From positions 1-48,017 of the forward strand of contig CAYOMD010000022.1 of NCBI GenBank assembly GCA_964404985.1: a DNA stretch of 48,017 bases, given 5' to 3'. A program made the translations under genes and the position numbers. This DNA is from Hankyongella sp964404985. GTDB lineage: Bacteria; Pseudomonadota; Alphaproteobacteria; Sphingomonadales; Sphingomonadaceae. Numbering within the stretch: the first letter of the stretch is position 1; every line of letters starts with the position of its first letter. The notes beneath the pieces were generated by a model. That model was not told where the DNA came from, made no database searches, and saw nothing but the letters and a program-made list of their open reading frames with translations. Shown piece after piece: positions 9,347-16,228 of this stretch.

Positions 9347-10561
9347 ATGGCTGACCTGTTTGACAAGTTCGATCCGGCGATTGCCGAAGTCCTGGCACTC
9401 TCCGGCAACCGCGCCGCCAATCCGGTCGGCATTGTCATGGAAGAGTTACACTCGCCGACCGAGGCGGTGATAAACGGCCGCCCCACCATCCTCGCCGGCA
9501 CATACAATTATATGGGCCTGACCTTTCACCCGGAGGTTATTGCCGCCGGCCAGCAGGCAATGGCGCAATTCGGCAGCGGCACGACCGGATCGCGTGTCCT
9601 GAACGGCACCTACAGCGGCCACAAGGCGCTTGAGCAAACACTCGCAGACTTCTACGGCGTCGCCCACGCGATGGTATTCTCGACCGGATACCAGGCCAAT
9701 CTCGGCATTTGTTCGACCCTCGTCGGCAAGGGCGAATATATCCTGCTGGATGCTGACAGCCATGCCTCGATCTACGACGGCTGCGGGCTGGGCACCGCCG
9801 ACATCGTGCGCTTCAAGCACAACGACCCTGCCGATCTCGACAAGCGCCTCGGCCGCTTGCCTGCCGAGGCCGGCAAGCTGGTGGTGGTGGAAGGCGTCTA
9901 CTCGATGCTGGGCGACCGGGGCCGACTGACCGAACTGTGCGCGGTCGCGCGCAAGCACGGCGCCATGATCCTCGACGACGAGGCGCATGCCATGGGCTTT
10001 TTCGGCGCGCACGGGCGCGGCGTTTTCGAAGAACTGGGTGCAGACGTCGACCTTGTCGTTGGCACTTTTTCCAAAAGCGTCGGCACCGTCGGTGGCTTCT
10101 GTGTCTCTGACCATCCGAAGTTCGAGATTTTACGGCTGCTGTGCCGACCTTATGTGTTCACGGCCTCGCTCCCTCCCTCTGTGGTGGCGACCGCCAGGCG
10201 CGCGATTGAACTGATCGCATCCGACTGCGCGGACAAACGCGCCCAGCTTTGGCGGGCAACCCGGGGCCTGCATGCCGGCCTGCGTGATCTGGGCTTCCGG
10301 CTCGGCACGGAGCAGCCTGAGTCGGCGATCATCGCCATCCTGATGCCGGACCAGGAGACAACGATTGCCGCCTGGACCCACCTGCTGGAGGCCGGTGTCT
10401 ATGTGAACATGGCACGCCCGCCGGCAACACCGGCCGGCATGTATCTGTTGCGTATGTCTGTCTGCGCCGAGCACAGCGATGCACAGATCACTGCCATCCT
10501 GGATGCCTACGCCACTGTGCGGCCATTCGTTGCCGCCGCCGAGGCCAGAGCTGCCGCCTGA
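9347..10561 (+). CDS. spt: Serine palmitoyltransferase
   Basis: A PLP-dependent alpha-oxoamine synthase of 404 residues that condenses L-serine with a long acyl thioester to 3-ketosphinganine, the first step of sphingolipid synthesis. The PLP lysine is K243 in GTFSKSVGTVGG; H139 (DADSHASIYDG) stacks on the cofactor and D211/H214 lie in DDEAHAMGFFG. Spacing of these residues parallels the characterized Sphingomonas paucimobilis Spt, as do SPTEAVI, TYNYMGLTF, GVYSMLGD, RPYVFTASLPPSVVATA and YVNMARPPATPAG. These features separate it from 8-amino-7-oxononanoate synthase and 5-aminolevulinate synthase. The soluble, single-chain form without a membrane anchor is the bacterial type. It is preceded by its ACP and followed, after 106 bp, by an LptF-like gene. 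Confidence 0.96.
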   Translation: MADLFDKFDPAIAEVLALSGNRAANPVGIVMEELHSPTEAVINGRPTILAGTYNYMGLTFHPEVIAAGQQAMAQFGSGTTGSRVLNGTYSGHKALEQTLADFYGVAHAMVFSTGYQANLGICSTLVGKGEYILLDADSHASIYDGCGLGTADIVRFKHNDPADLDKRLGRLPAEAGKLVVVEGVYSMLGDRGRLTELCAVARKHGAMILDDEAHAMGFFGAHGRGVFEELGADVDLVVGTFSKSVGTVGGFCVSDHPKFEILRLLCRPYVFTASLPPSVVATARRAIELIASDCADKRAQLWRATRGLHAGLRDLGFRLGTEQPESAIIAILMPDQETTIAAWTHLLEAGVYVNMARPPATPAGMYLLRMSVCAEHSDAQITAILDAYATVRPFVAAAEARAAA

Positions 10562-10667
10562 TTCGGAATTTCGTTTCTCGGTAGTCTTGCTGAAATCATG
10601 TGACCTTTGTGTCCCGAGCCGCTACACATGCGTTTCCAGCCACTAGGGCGCGCAGCAAACCCTCTCC

Positions 10668-11873
10668 ATGTTCACAGCTCTCGATCAGTACATAGCGCGC
10701 CTGATCTTCACGCCTTTTCTGGCGACGATGTTGATCTCGGCAATGCTGCTGCTTCTCGACAAGATGCTGCGGCTGTTCGACTTCGTGGTGAACGAAGGCG
10801 GGCCGGTATCCGTGGTGTGGCAGCTGCTTGCCAATACTGTGCCGGAGTATCTGAGCCTCGGCATCCCCATCGGTTTGCTGCTTGGCATCATGCTTGCCTT
10901 CCGCAAACTTGCCGCCAACAGCGAACTCGATGCAATCCTGGGGACAGGTCAGTCCTACATCCGTCTGCTGAAGGTGCCGATGCTGTTTGCGCTGATTCTG
11001 GCGGCTGCGAATGTCGGCGTGGTCGGTTATCTGGCACCGCTGAGCCGCTATGCCTATGAAGGCCTGCACTTTGAACTGCGCTCCGGTGCGCTGGGCGCAA
11101 CGATCAAGGTGGGAGAGTTTGCAAGCCTTGGTGACAACGTTACGCTCCGCATTGATGAAGCCCGCCAGAAAGGCAAGGAACTGCGCGGTGTATTTGCCAG
11201 TACGTCGGACAAAAGCGGTCGCCTCATCACTGCTACTGCAAGAAGCGGCGAGTTCCTGAAAACCGACGATCCCGACATCATTCTGTTCCGGCTGCGGGAC
11301 GGCACCCTGGCGCTGACCGGCGGCACGCTGGCAAGCCCGCGTCTGCTCGATTTCGGGGTGCATGACATGCCGATCAAGTTGCCGGACAGCCCGGCCTTCC
11401 GCGCCCGTGGCGGTGAGGAGCTGGAGTTGACCCTCGACGAGCTTTTAAGCCGGGTTGAGCAAACCCGCATCGACCCGATGCTGAACCGGATTTTCGACTC
11501 CAACCTGCAACGCCGGCTTATTCAGCCCGCGATCCTGCTGGTCTTGCCGTTTCTGGCTTTGGGGCTTGCGATACCGGCCAAGCGCAGCGGCACGGCGCTT
11601 GGCGTATTTCTCGGTGTGGTCGGTCTCGTGACCTACAACAAGGTCTCCGAGTTTGCCGAGCGGGCAGGCGCGCAGGGTGACCTTCCCGTTCTGGCCGCAC
11701 AGTGGCTGCCGTTCACGATTTTCGCTGTCACATCGATCTGGTTGTTCTGTCTGCTGGCATTCCGGCCGGGGCCACCACCACTCGACGTCATCGACCGGCA
11801 ATTCAACAAGGCCAGCAAGGCATTGGCCAAGATGCTCTCTGTGCGCCGTATGCAGCGCTTTCAAAAGGCCTGA
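10668..11873 (+). CDS. lptF: LptF family permease in the ceramide operon
   Basis: A 401-residue inner-membrane protein of the YjgP/YjgQ (LptF/LptG) family. There are about three membrane segments at the N-terminus (roughly residues 12-34, 58-82 and 98-125), a periplasmic beta-rich domain (about 130-265) and three C-terminal membrane segments (about 285-305, 310-330, 345-370). Family-typical stretches are YIARLIFTPF at the start, LSLGIPIGLLLGIMLAFRKLAANSELDAI, and LIQPAILLVLPFLALGLAIP. LptF and LptG form the transmembrane core of the ABC transporter LptB2FG, which extracts lipopolysaccharide from the inner membrane toward LptC/A. Its place directly downstream of spt, in one operon with ceramide genes, suggests the cargo could be a sphingolipid, but a housekeeping LPS role cannot be excluded. 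Confidence 0.92.
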   Translation: MFTALDQYIARLIFTPFLATMLISAMLLLLDKMLRLFDFVVNEGGPVSVVWQLLANTVPEYLSLGIPIGLLLGIMLAFRKLAANSELDAILGTGQSYIRLLKVPMLFALILAAANVGVVGYLAPLSRYAYEGLHFELRSGALGATIKVGEFASLGDNVTLRIDEARQKGKELRGVFASTSDKSGRLITATARSGEFLKTDDPDIILFRLRDGTLALTGGTLASPRLLDFGVHDMPIKLPDSPAFRARGGEELELTLDELLSRVEQTRIDPMLNRIFDSNLQRRLIQPAILLVLPFLALGLAIPAKRSGTALGVFLGVVGLVTYNKVSEFAERAGAQGDLPVLAAQWLPFTIFAVTSIWLFCLLAFRPGPPPLDVIDRQFNKASKALAKMLSVRRMQRFQKA

Positions 11874-11875
11874 CG

Positions 11876-12967
11876 ATGGCGCGCGTGCTGCCCCGAACCC
11901 TGAGCCTGTACCTTGGCAAGATGCTGCTGGTGCGCAGCCTTGCGTTTCTGGGCGGGCTGATTCTGGTCCTGCAGAGCCTCGATCTGCTGCAGGAATCCAG
12001 CCGGATCCTGGCTATCGAGGGCAACGCAACCCCGGAAATCCTGCAATATCTGGGCTGGCGACTTCCTCAGCTCATTACCCAGTTCCTGCCGTTCGCCGTG
12101 CTGCTCGGGTCCTTGCTCACGCTGTCGACGCTGGCGCAGAACAGCGAGATCAGCATCATGAAAGCATCCGGGATGTCCGCACATCGGATCCTGGTGCCCC
12201 TGTTGTTCGCAGCCTCGCTGATGGCGATCGGCCATATGGTGGTGAACGAGGCCTGGACCGCCGATGCAACCCGCAAGCTGGCGGCCTGGAAGGAAGTGGA
12301 TTATGCGCGGATGCCGGATCGCGATTACGGCGCGCGCGCGCTCTGGGTGTCTGACGTCGGTGTCGTGGTGAAGGCGGCAAGTGCCAAACGCACTGCCCGA
12401 TCCATCGAACTTACAGACGTTCTGATCTATGATTTACGTAGTGATTCCCGGCTGCGCCAGATTGTAAGCGCTGAGCGCGCAATCCATGCCGGGCATACTT
12501 GGTCCTTGCTCGCGGTGAAAATCACCGATGTCGAAAGTGGCACGACGCGCGCAGTCGATACGACACGCTGGATCACGGATATAGACCCCGCACGCTTCCT
12601 GGTCGCCAGTGTGCGGCCCAATGAAGTCCCGCTGTGGACCCTGATGAACGCCATCTCGGAACGTCGCCGGGCCGGCTTGCCGGTCGCGACACTGGAGACG
12701 GGCCTCTACCACAAGTTCGCCAGCCCGCTGTCCTCCATCATCATGCCGCTGCTTGGGGCTATTGCCGGCTTTGGTCTGGCGCGCTCCGGCAAGCTGTTCA
12801 TTCGTGTCGTGATCGGCATGGCAATCGGCTTTGCCTACTTCGTCGCGGACAACTTCATGATTGCCATGGGCCAGTTCGGCGCAGCGCCACCCCTCATGGC
12901 CGCGTGGGCACCGCTCCTGCTCTTCATGCTGATCGGGGAGAGCATATTGTTCAGGACTGAAGAATAG
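11876..12967 (+). CDS. lptG: LptG family permease in the ceramide operon
   Basis: A 363-residue partner of the preceding LptF, starting 2 bp after its stop. The fold is the same: membrane segments near residues 17-35, 62-85 and 100-122 with the diagnostic LPQLITQFLPFAVLLGSLLTLSTLAQNSEISIMKASG region (the coupling helix that contacts the LptB ATPase), a periplasmic domain, then KFASPLSSIIMPLLGAIAGFGLARSGK and two more C-terminal membrane segments. The open frame extends upstream into lptF to 11702, but the protein proper begins at ATG 11876. Neither LptB (ATPase) nor LptC is in the window, so the ATPase must be encoded elsewhere. Cargo is probably LPS or sphingolipid; see findings. Confidence 0.92.
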   Translation: MARVLPRTLSLYLGKMLLVRSLAFLGGLILVLQSLDLLQESSRILAIEGNATPEILQYLGWRLPQLITQFLPFAVLLGSLLTLSTLAQNSEISIMKASGMSAHRILVPLLFAASLMAIGHMVVNEAWTADATRKLAAWKEVDYARMPDRDYGARALWVSDVGVVVKAASAKRTARSIELTDVLIYDLRSDSRLRQIVSAERAIHAGHTWSLLAVKITDVESGTTRAVDTTRWITDIDPARFLVASVRPNEVPLWTLMNAISERRRAGLPVATLETGLYHKFASPLSSIIMPLLGAIAGFGLARSGKLFIRVVIGMAIGFAYFVADNFMIAMGQFGAAPPLMAAWAPLLLFMLIGESILFRTEE

Positions 12968-13043
12968 CGCCGCAATCTGCCGTAAAATCGCCATAGTAGG
13001 CGTACATGCCATCACAAAGCATAATTTTATGGAGCAAGCATTG

Positions 13044-13820
13044 ATGGCTGTTCTGAACTTCTGGACCAAGAGCCACAACCTCAGCAAAATGACCCTGCGT
13101 GAGCTTGTGGTTGCCTATTTCCAGCATTACACGATCCAGGCCTATCTGGCGCTTGCTGCGCTCAGCCTGTGGGCTACTTTTTCCTGGACAGCGAATCCTC
13201 TAATGTCCGGTGCGTCTGCACTGGCAGCAGTCCTGTTTTATCCTTTGCTCTGGTATTGTCTGCACCGCTGGGTCTTGCATGGTGCCTGGCTTTACCGTTC
13301 GCCACTGACTGCTGCCATGTGGAAGCGAATCCATTATGATCATCACCAGGATCCGCACCACCTCGAGGTGCTGTTCGGAGCGTTGTACACCACGCTTCCA
13401 ACCATCGTGCTGGCGACTGTGCCCATCGGCTACGCCCTTGAAGGGCCGGGAGGTGCTGCGGCGGCACTGGCGGCAGGGCTGATCTGGACCTGCTTCTACG
13501 AGTTCTGCCACTGCGTGCAGCACCTGCCCTACAAGCCGAAGAACAAGTTCCTCGCTGCCATGAAGGCGCGTCACATGGCGCACCATTTCCAGGACGAGAA
13601 GGGCAACTACGGCATCACCAATTTCTTCTGGGACCGCCTGTTCGGCACCTTCTACGAGCGCGAAGAGCGTCCTGTGAAGTCACCGACGGTGTATAACCTC
13701 GGATATACACAGGCTGAGGCCGCGCGCTTCCCCTGGGTTGCCCGTCTGTCTGGTGGCGTATGGATGGGAACCCCGCGTGGTCGTCGCCAGACCCAGACTG
13801 ATATGGCAGACGCTGCCTGA
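13044..13820 (+). CDS. Di-iron fatty-acid hydroxylase (sterol desaturase superfamily), candidate ceramide hydroxylase
   Basis: A 258-residue integral membrane protein with the histidine clusters of the fatty-acid hydroxylase/sterol desaturase superfamily: HRWVLH (H74, H79), HYDHH (H97, H100, H101) followed by HH, HCVQH (H156, H160) and HMAHH (H177, H180, H181). These bind the di-iron centre used for O2-dependent hydroxylation. Hydrophobic segments lie near residues 28-48, 52-72, 110-130 and 135-150. The gene is between lptG and the bCerS-like gene and overlaps the latter (TGATG). Sphingomonad sphingolipids carry 2-hydroxymyristate and the eukaryotic ceramide 2-hydroxylases (Scs7/FA2H) belong to this superfamily, so 2-hydroxylation of the N-acyl chain is an attractive but unproven role. 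Start chosen at 13044 because GGAG lies about nine bases upstream; ATG 13029 is possible. Confidence 0.85.
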   Translation: MAVLNFWTKSHNLSKMTLRELVVAYFQHYTIQAYLALAALSLWATFSWTANPLMSGASALAAVLFYPLLWYCLHRWVLHGAWLYRSPLTAAMWKRIHYDHHQDPHHLEVLFGALYTTLPTIVLATVPIGYALEGPGGAAAALAAGLIWTCFYEFCHCVQHLPYKPKNKFLAAMKARHMAHHFQDEKGNYGITNFFWDRLFGTFYEREERPVKSPTVYNLGYTQAEAARFPWVARLSGGVWMGTPRGRRQTQTDMADAA

Positions 13821-14959
13821 TGCCGCAGATCGATGTGCGGCTGGTTGAAAGCCCCGCCGATCTGAATGCCTTCGTCGAACTGGCCTGGTCGCTCTATGCC
13901 GATGATCCGGCCTGGACCCCGCCGCTGCGAAGTGAGGTCAAGGGACTGCTCGGTCGCAAGAGCAACCCTTATTTCGAGCATGCCCGTGCGGCCTACTTCC
14001 TGGCGACTCGCAATGGGGTGCCTGTCGGGCGGATTTCCGCGCAGGTTTGCGATCTCGTTCAGCATCATATGGGCCAGGGGACCGGCCAGTGGGGATTTTT
14101 CGACTCAATCGATGATCCCGCGGTCGCATCTGCGTTGTTTGTGGCAGCCGAGCGGTGGCTGCGCGAGCAGGGCATGACCCGTGCACTCGGCCCCTTCAGC
14201 CTGTCGATCTGGGATGAGCCGGGTCTTCTGATTGAGGGATTTACGCGCCGCCCCTGTATCATGATGGGTCATGCCCGCCCATATGCGGCAGCACTTGTCG
14301 AAGCTCAGGGCTACACCAAGGAGCGCGATCTTTATGCGTATCTGGTCCCCTTGCACGACCCGTTTCCGACAGCACGCCGGGGACTGGAGAAGATTGAGCG
14401 GGATAAGAATTTTCGCCTGCGGAATGCTGACAAGAAAAATTTCGATGTTGAATTGCAAAGCGTGCTGAGCATCCTGAACGATAGCTGGGCCGCAAATTGG
14501 GGGTATGTCTCACTGACATCGCGCGAGATTGACTATGCAGCCAAGAAGCTCAAGCCCATCATCATGCCGGATTACGTGAAAATCTGTGAACATGATGGCG
14601 TGCCGGTCGCGTTCATGCTCACACTGCCGAATATCAATGAGTTTACCCATGACCTGAACGGCAATCTCTTTCCATTCGGCTTCCTCAAATTGCTCAATCG
14701 CCTGAGAAGCCCGCGGTCGGAGTATACGCGCGTGCCCCTGATGGGCGTGCGGTCAGGCTACCAGAAGACCCGTTGGGGCGGACTCATGGCACTGGCGATG
14801 ATCGAGGCGACGCGCCAACACAGCTTCGCGGCAATGGGCGCAAGCAAAGCCGAACTTTCCTGGATCCTTGAAGACAATTTGCCGATGCGGAATATTCTGG
14901 AAATGATCGGCAGCCGGATCGATAAAACTTACCGAATTTACGGCAAATCGCTGGCCTGA
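13820..14959 (+). CDS. bCerS-like N-acyltransferase (bacterial ceramide synthase candidate)
   Basis: A 379-residue cytosolic protein of the large GNAT-like family to which Caulobacter bCerS belongs. It opens with VRLVESPADLNAFVELAWSLYADDPAWTPPL, a typical start for this family, then has a GNAT-like core (ARAAYFLATRNGVPVGRISAQ, FGFFDSIDDPAVASAL-like strand-helix, LGPFSLSIWDEPGLLIEGF) and a second half with AKKLKPIIMPDYVKICEHDGVPVAFMLTLPNINE and SWILEDNLPMRNILEMIG, resembling a second GNAT fold. bCerS transfers an acyl group to the amino group of 3-ketosphinganine. The start codon overlaps the hydroxylase stop and the gene closes the operon. Assignment to ceramide synthesis rests on length, family resemblance and context; catalytic residues cannot be named. 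Confidence 0.8.
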   Translation: MPQIDVRLVESPADLNAFVELAWSLYADDPAWTPPLRSEVKGLLGRKSNPYFEHARAAYFLATRNGVPVGRISAQVCDLVQHHMGQGTGQWGFFDSIDDPAVASALFVAAERWLREQGMTRALGPFSLSIWDEPGLLIEGFTRRPCIMMGHARPYAAALVEAQGYTKERDLYAYLVPLHDPFPTARRGLEKIERDKNFRLRNADKKNFDVELQSVLSILNDSWAANWGYVSLTSREIDYAAKKLKPIIMPDYVKICEHDGVPVAFMLTLPNINEFTHDLNGNLFPFGFLKLLNRLRSPRSEYTRVPLMGVRSGYQKTRWGGLMALAMIEATRQHSFAAMGASKAELSWILEDNLPMRNILEMIGSRIDKTYRIYGKSLA

Positions 14960-14980
14960 AGCCTGGCAGCCCTACTCAAT

Positions 14981-15493
14981 TCAGGGCGCGCTACGCCAGG
15001 CCCGCACATCGGCGTCGAGTTTGGTCAGTGTCCCTGCCGGGAGTTCGGCAAGGGCCAGGCTCACAACATCATCCGCCGCCGCGGTAACGCTATCGTTTCC
15101 GCGCTCTTGTGCAAGCCGAGCCCAGAGGTAGGCCTGTTCCAGGTCGCGCGGCACACCAACTCCGGCCGCAAACTGATTTGCTAGCATGAGTTGTGCCTCG
15201 GGGTCGCCAGCCTGAGCAGCCTTGTAAAACCAGATTGCGGCAATCCCCGGATGACGTGGCATGCTTTCCCCGGACAGGTTCATTTTGCCCATGGCGGTCT
15301 GCGCTTCTGGCACGCCTTGGCGTGCCAGGGCATCGAAGTGTTGTTGCGCCTGCGTAACATCGCCAGCCATATAAGCCATTTTCGCAAAGCGGAGTGCCCG
15401 CGAGGACTGATTTTTGTGGCCCACAGCCGCTGCGGCCATCAGGCTCGCAGCCGCAGTAAAACACAATGCGCCGAGTGCAATTCTTTTTCTCAT
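14981..15493 (-). CDS. Sel1-repeat protein with signal peptide
   Basis: A 170-residue protein with an N-terminal hydrophobic segment (about residues 4-24, RIALGALCFTAAASLMAAAA) that looks like a signal peptide or anchor. Two or three Sel1/TPR-like helical repeats follow: AQQHFDALARQGVPEAQTAMGKM, AIWFYKAAQAGDPEAQLMLANQFAAGVGVPRDLEQAYLWARLA. The A-G-x-P-x-A-Q and G-x-G-V-x-x-D-x-x-x-A-Y spacing is diagnostic of Sel1. Such proteins are usually periplasmic scaffolds for protein-protein contacts; no partner is evident. It converges on the bCerS-like gene with 21 bp between stops and is divergent from the DUF502 gene. Confidence 0.85.
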   Translation of the reverse strand: MRKRIALGALCFTAAASLMAAAAVGHKNQSSRALRFAKMAYMAGDVTQAQQHFDALARQGVPEAQTAMGKMNLSGESMPRHPGIAAIWFYKAAQAGDPEAQLMLANQFAAGVGVPRDLEQAYLWARLAQERGNDSVTAAADDVVSLALAELPAGTLTKLDADVRAWRSAP

Positions 15494-15538
15494 GACTGCG
15501 TATTGTCATAGCGTCTGAAAACGGCAAGACAATGGCAA

Positions 15539-16228
15539 ATGTCATCCACTGCGCCTCGACTAGGCGATCATGTCCGCCGCGTTCAGGCCTCGCTTTCGGC
15601 GAGGTTGCGGACATATTTTCTCAACGGACTGGTGCTGACTGCGCCGATCCTGATTACAGCCTATTTGGTTATTACAACCATAAGGTTGATTGATGGGTGG
15701 GTGGAACCGCTGTTCCCGCCGGCGTGGCGCAGCTTTGCTGTTCCGGGTCTCGGGCTGCTTCTGGTCATCTCGGCGCTCACCCTGCTCGGCGCGGTGCTCG
15801 GCAATGTCATGGGCCGCTGGCTGGTGACGCTGTGGGAAGGGTTGGTGACCCGGCTGCCGGTGATCCGCTCAATCTACAACCCGGTCAAGCAGGTCTTTGA
15901 TACCGTCATCAGCCCGGATGCGACGTCATTCCGCGAAGTGGTGCTGGCACCCTTCCCGCACCCGGGTGTGCGCTCGATCGCCTTTGTGACCGGCAAGGCC
16001 CCGCCAAGCGTAGGCAGCGCCATGCACTCGGACGAAGAGTGGGTGTACGTCTACATCCCGACCGCGCCGAGTGCCTATGCCGGGTTCCTGACTGTCATGC
16101 TGCGCAGCCAGTTGATCGCCATCGATATGCCGGTCGACGAAGCGCTCAGCACCGTGGTCTCGCTCGGGATTGCCGGCACTCAGCCCGAGCGCAACAAGGG
16201 CACTGCTGCATCCCGCTCCATCAGGTAG
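15539..16228 (+). CDS. DUF502 family inner-membrane protein
   Basis: A 229-residue protein of the DUF502 family. Two hydrophobic segments near residues 27-50 (YFLNGLVLTAPILITAYLVITT) and 68-92 (GLGLLLVISALTLLGAVLGNVMG) flank an RLIDGWVEPLFP loop. The conserved family stretches LPVIRSIYNPVKQVFDT, FREVVLAPFPHPGVRSIAFVTG and VYIPTAPSAYAGFLTVM follow. The biochemical function of DUF502 is not known. Its last 49 bp overlap the 3' end of recG on the other strand (16180-16228). The call of family is secure, the function is open. Confidence 0.9.
   Translation: MSSTAPRLGDHVRRVQASLSARLRTYFLNGLVLTAPILITAYLVITTIRLIDGWVEPLFPPAWRSFAVPGLGLLLVISALTLLGAVLGNVMGRWLVTLWEGLVTRLPVIRSIYNPVKQVFDTVISPDATSFREVVLAPFPHPGVRSIAFVTGKAPPSVGSAMHSDEEWVYVYIPTAPSAYAGFLTVMLRSQLIAIDMPVDEALSTVVSLGIAGTQPERNKGTAASRSIR

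Noticed and set aside
9347..10561. 8-amino-7-oxononanoate synthase (BioF) or 2-amino-3-ketobutyrate CoA ligase.
   Set aside because: Spt-specific features and near-identical motif spacing with Sphingomonas Spt, plus ceramide gene context, favour serine palmitoyltransferase.
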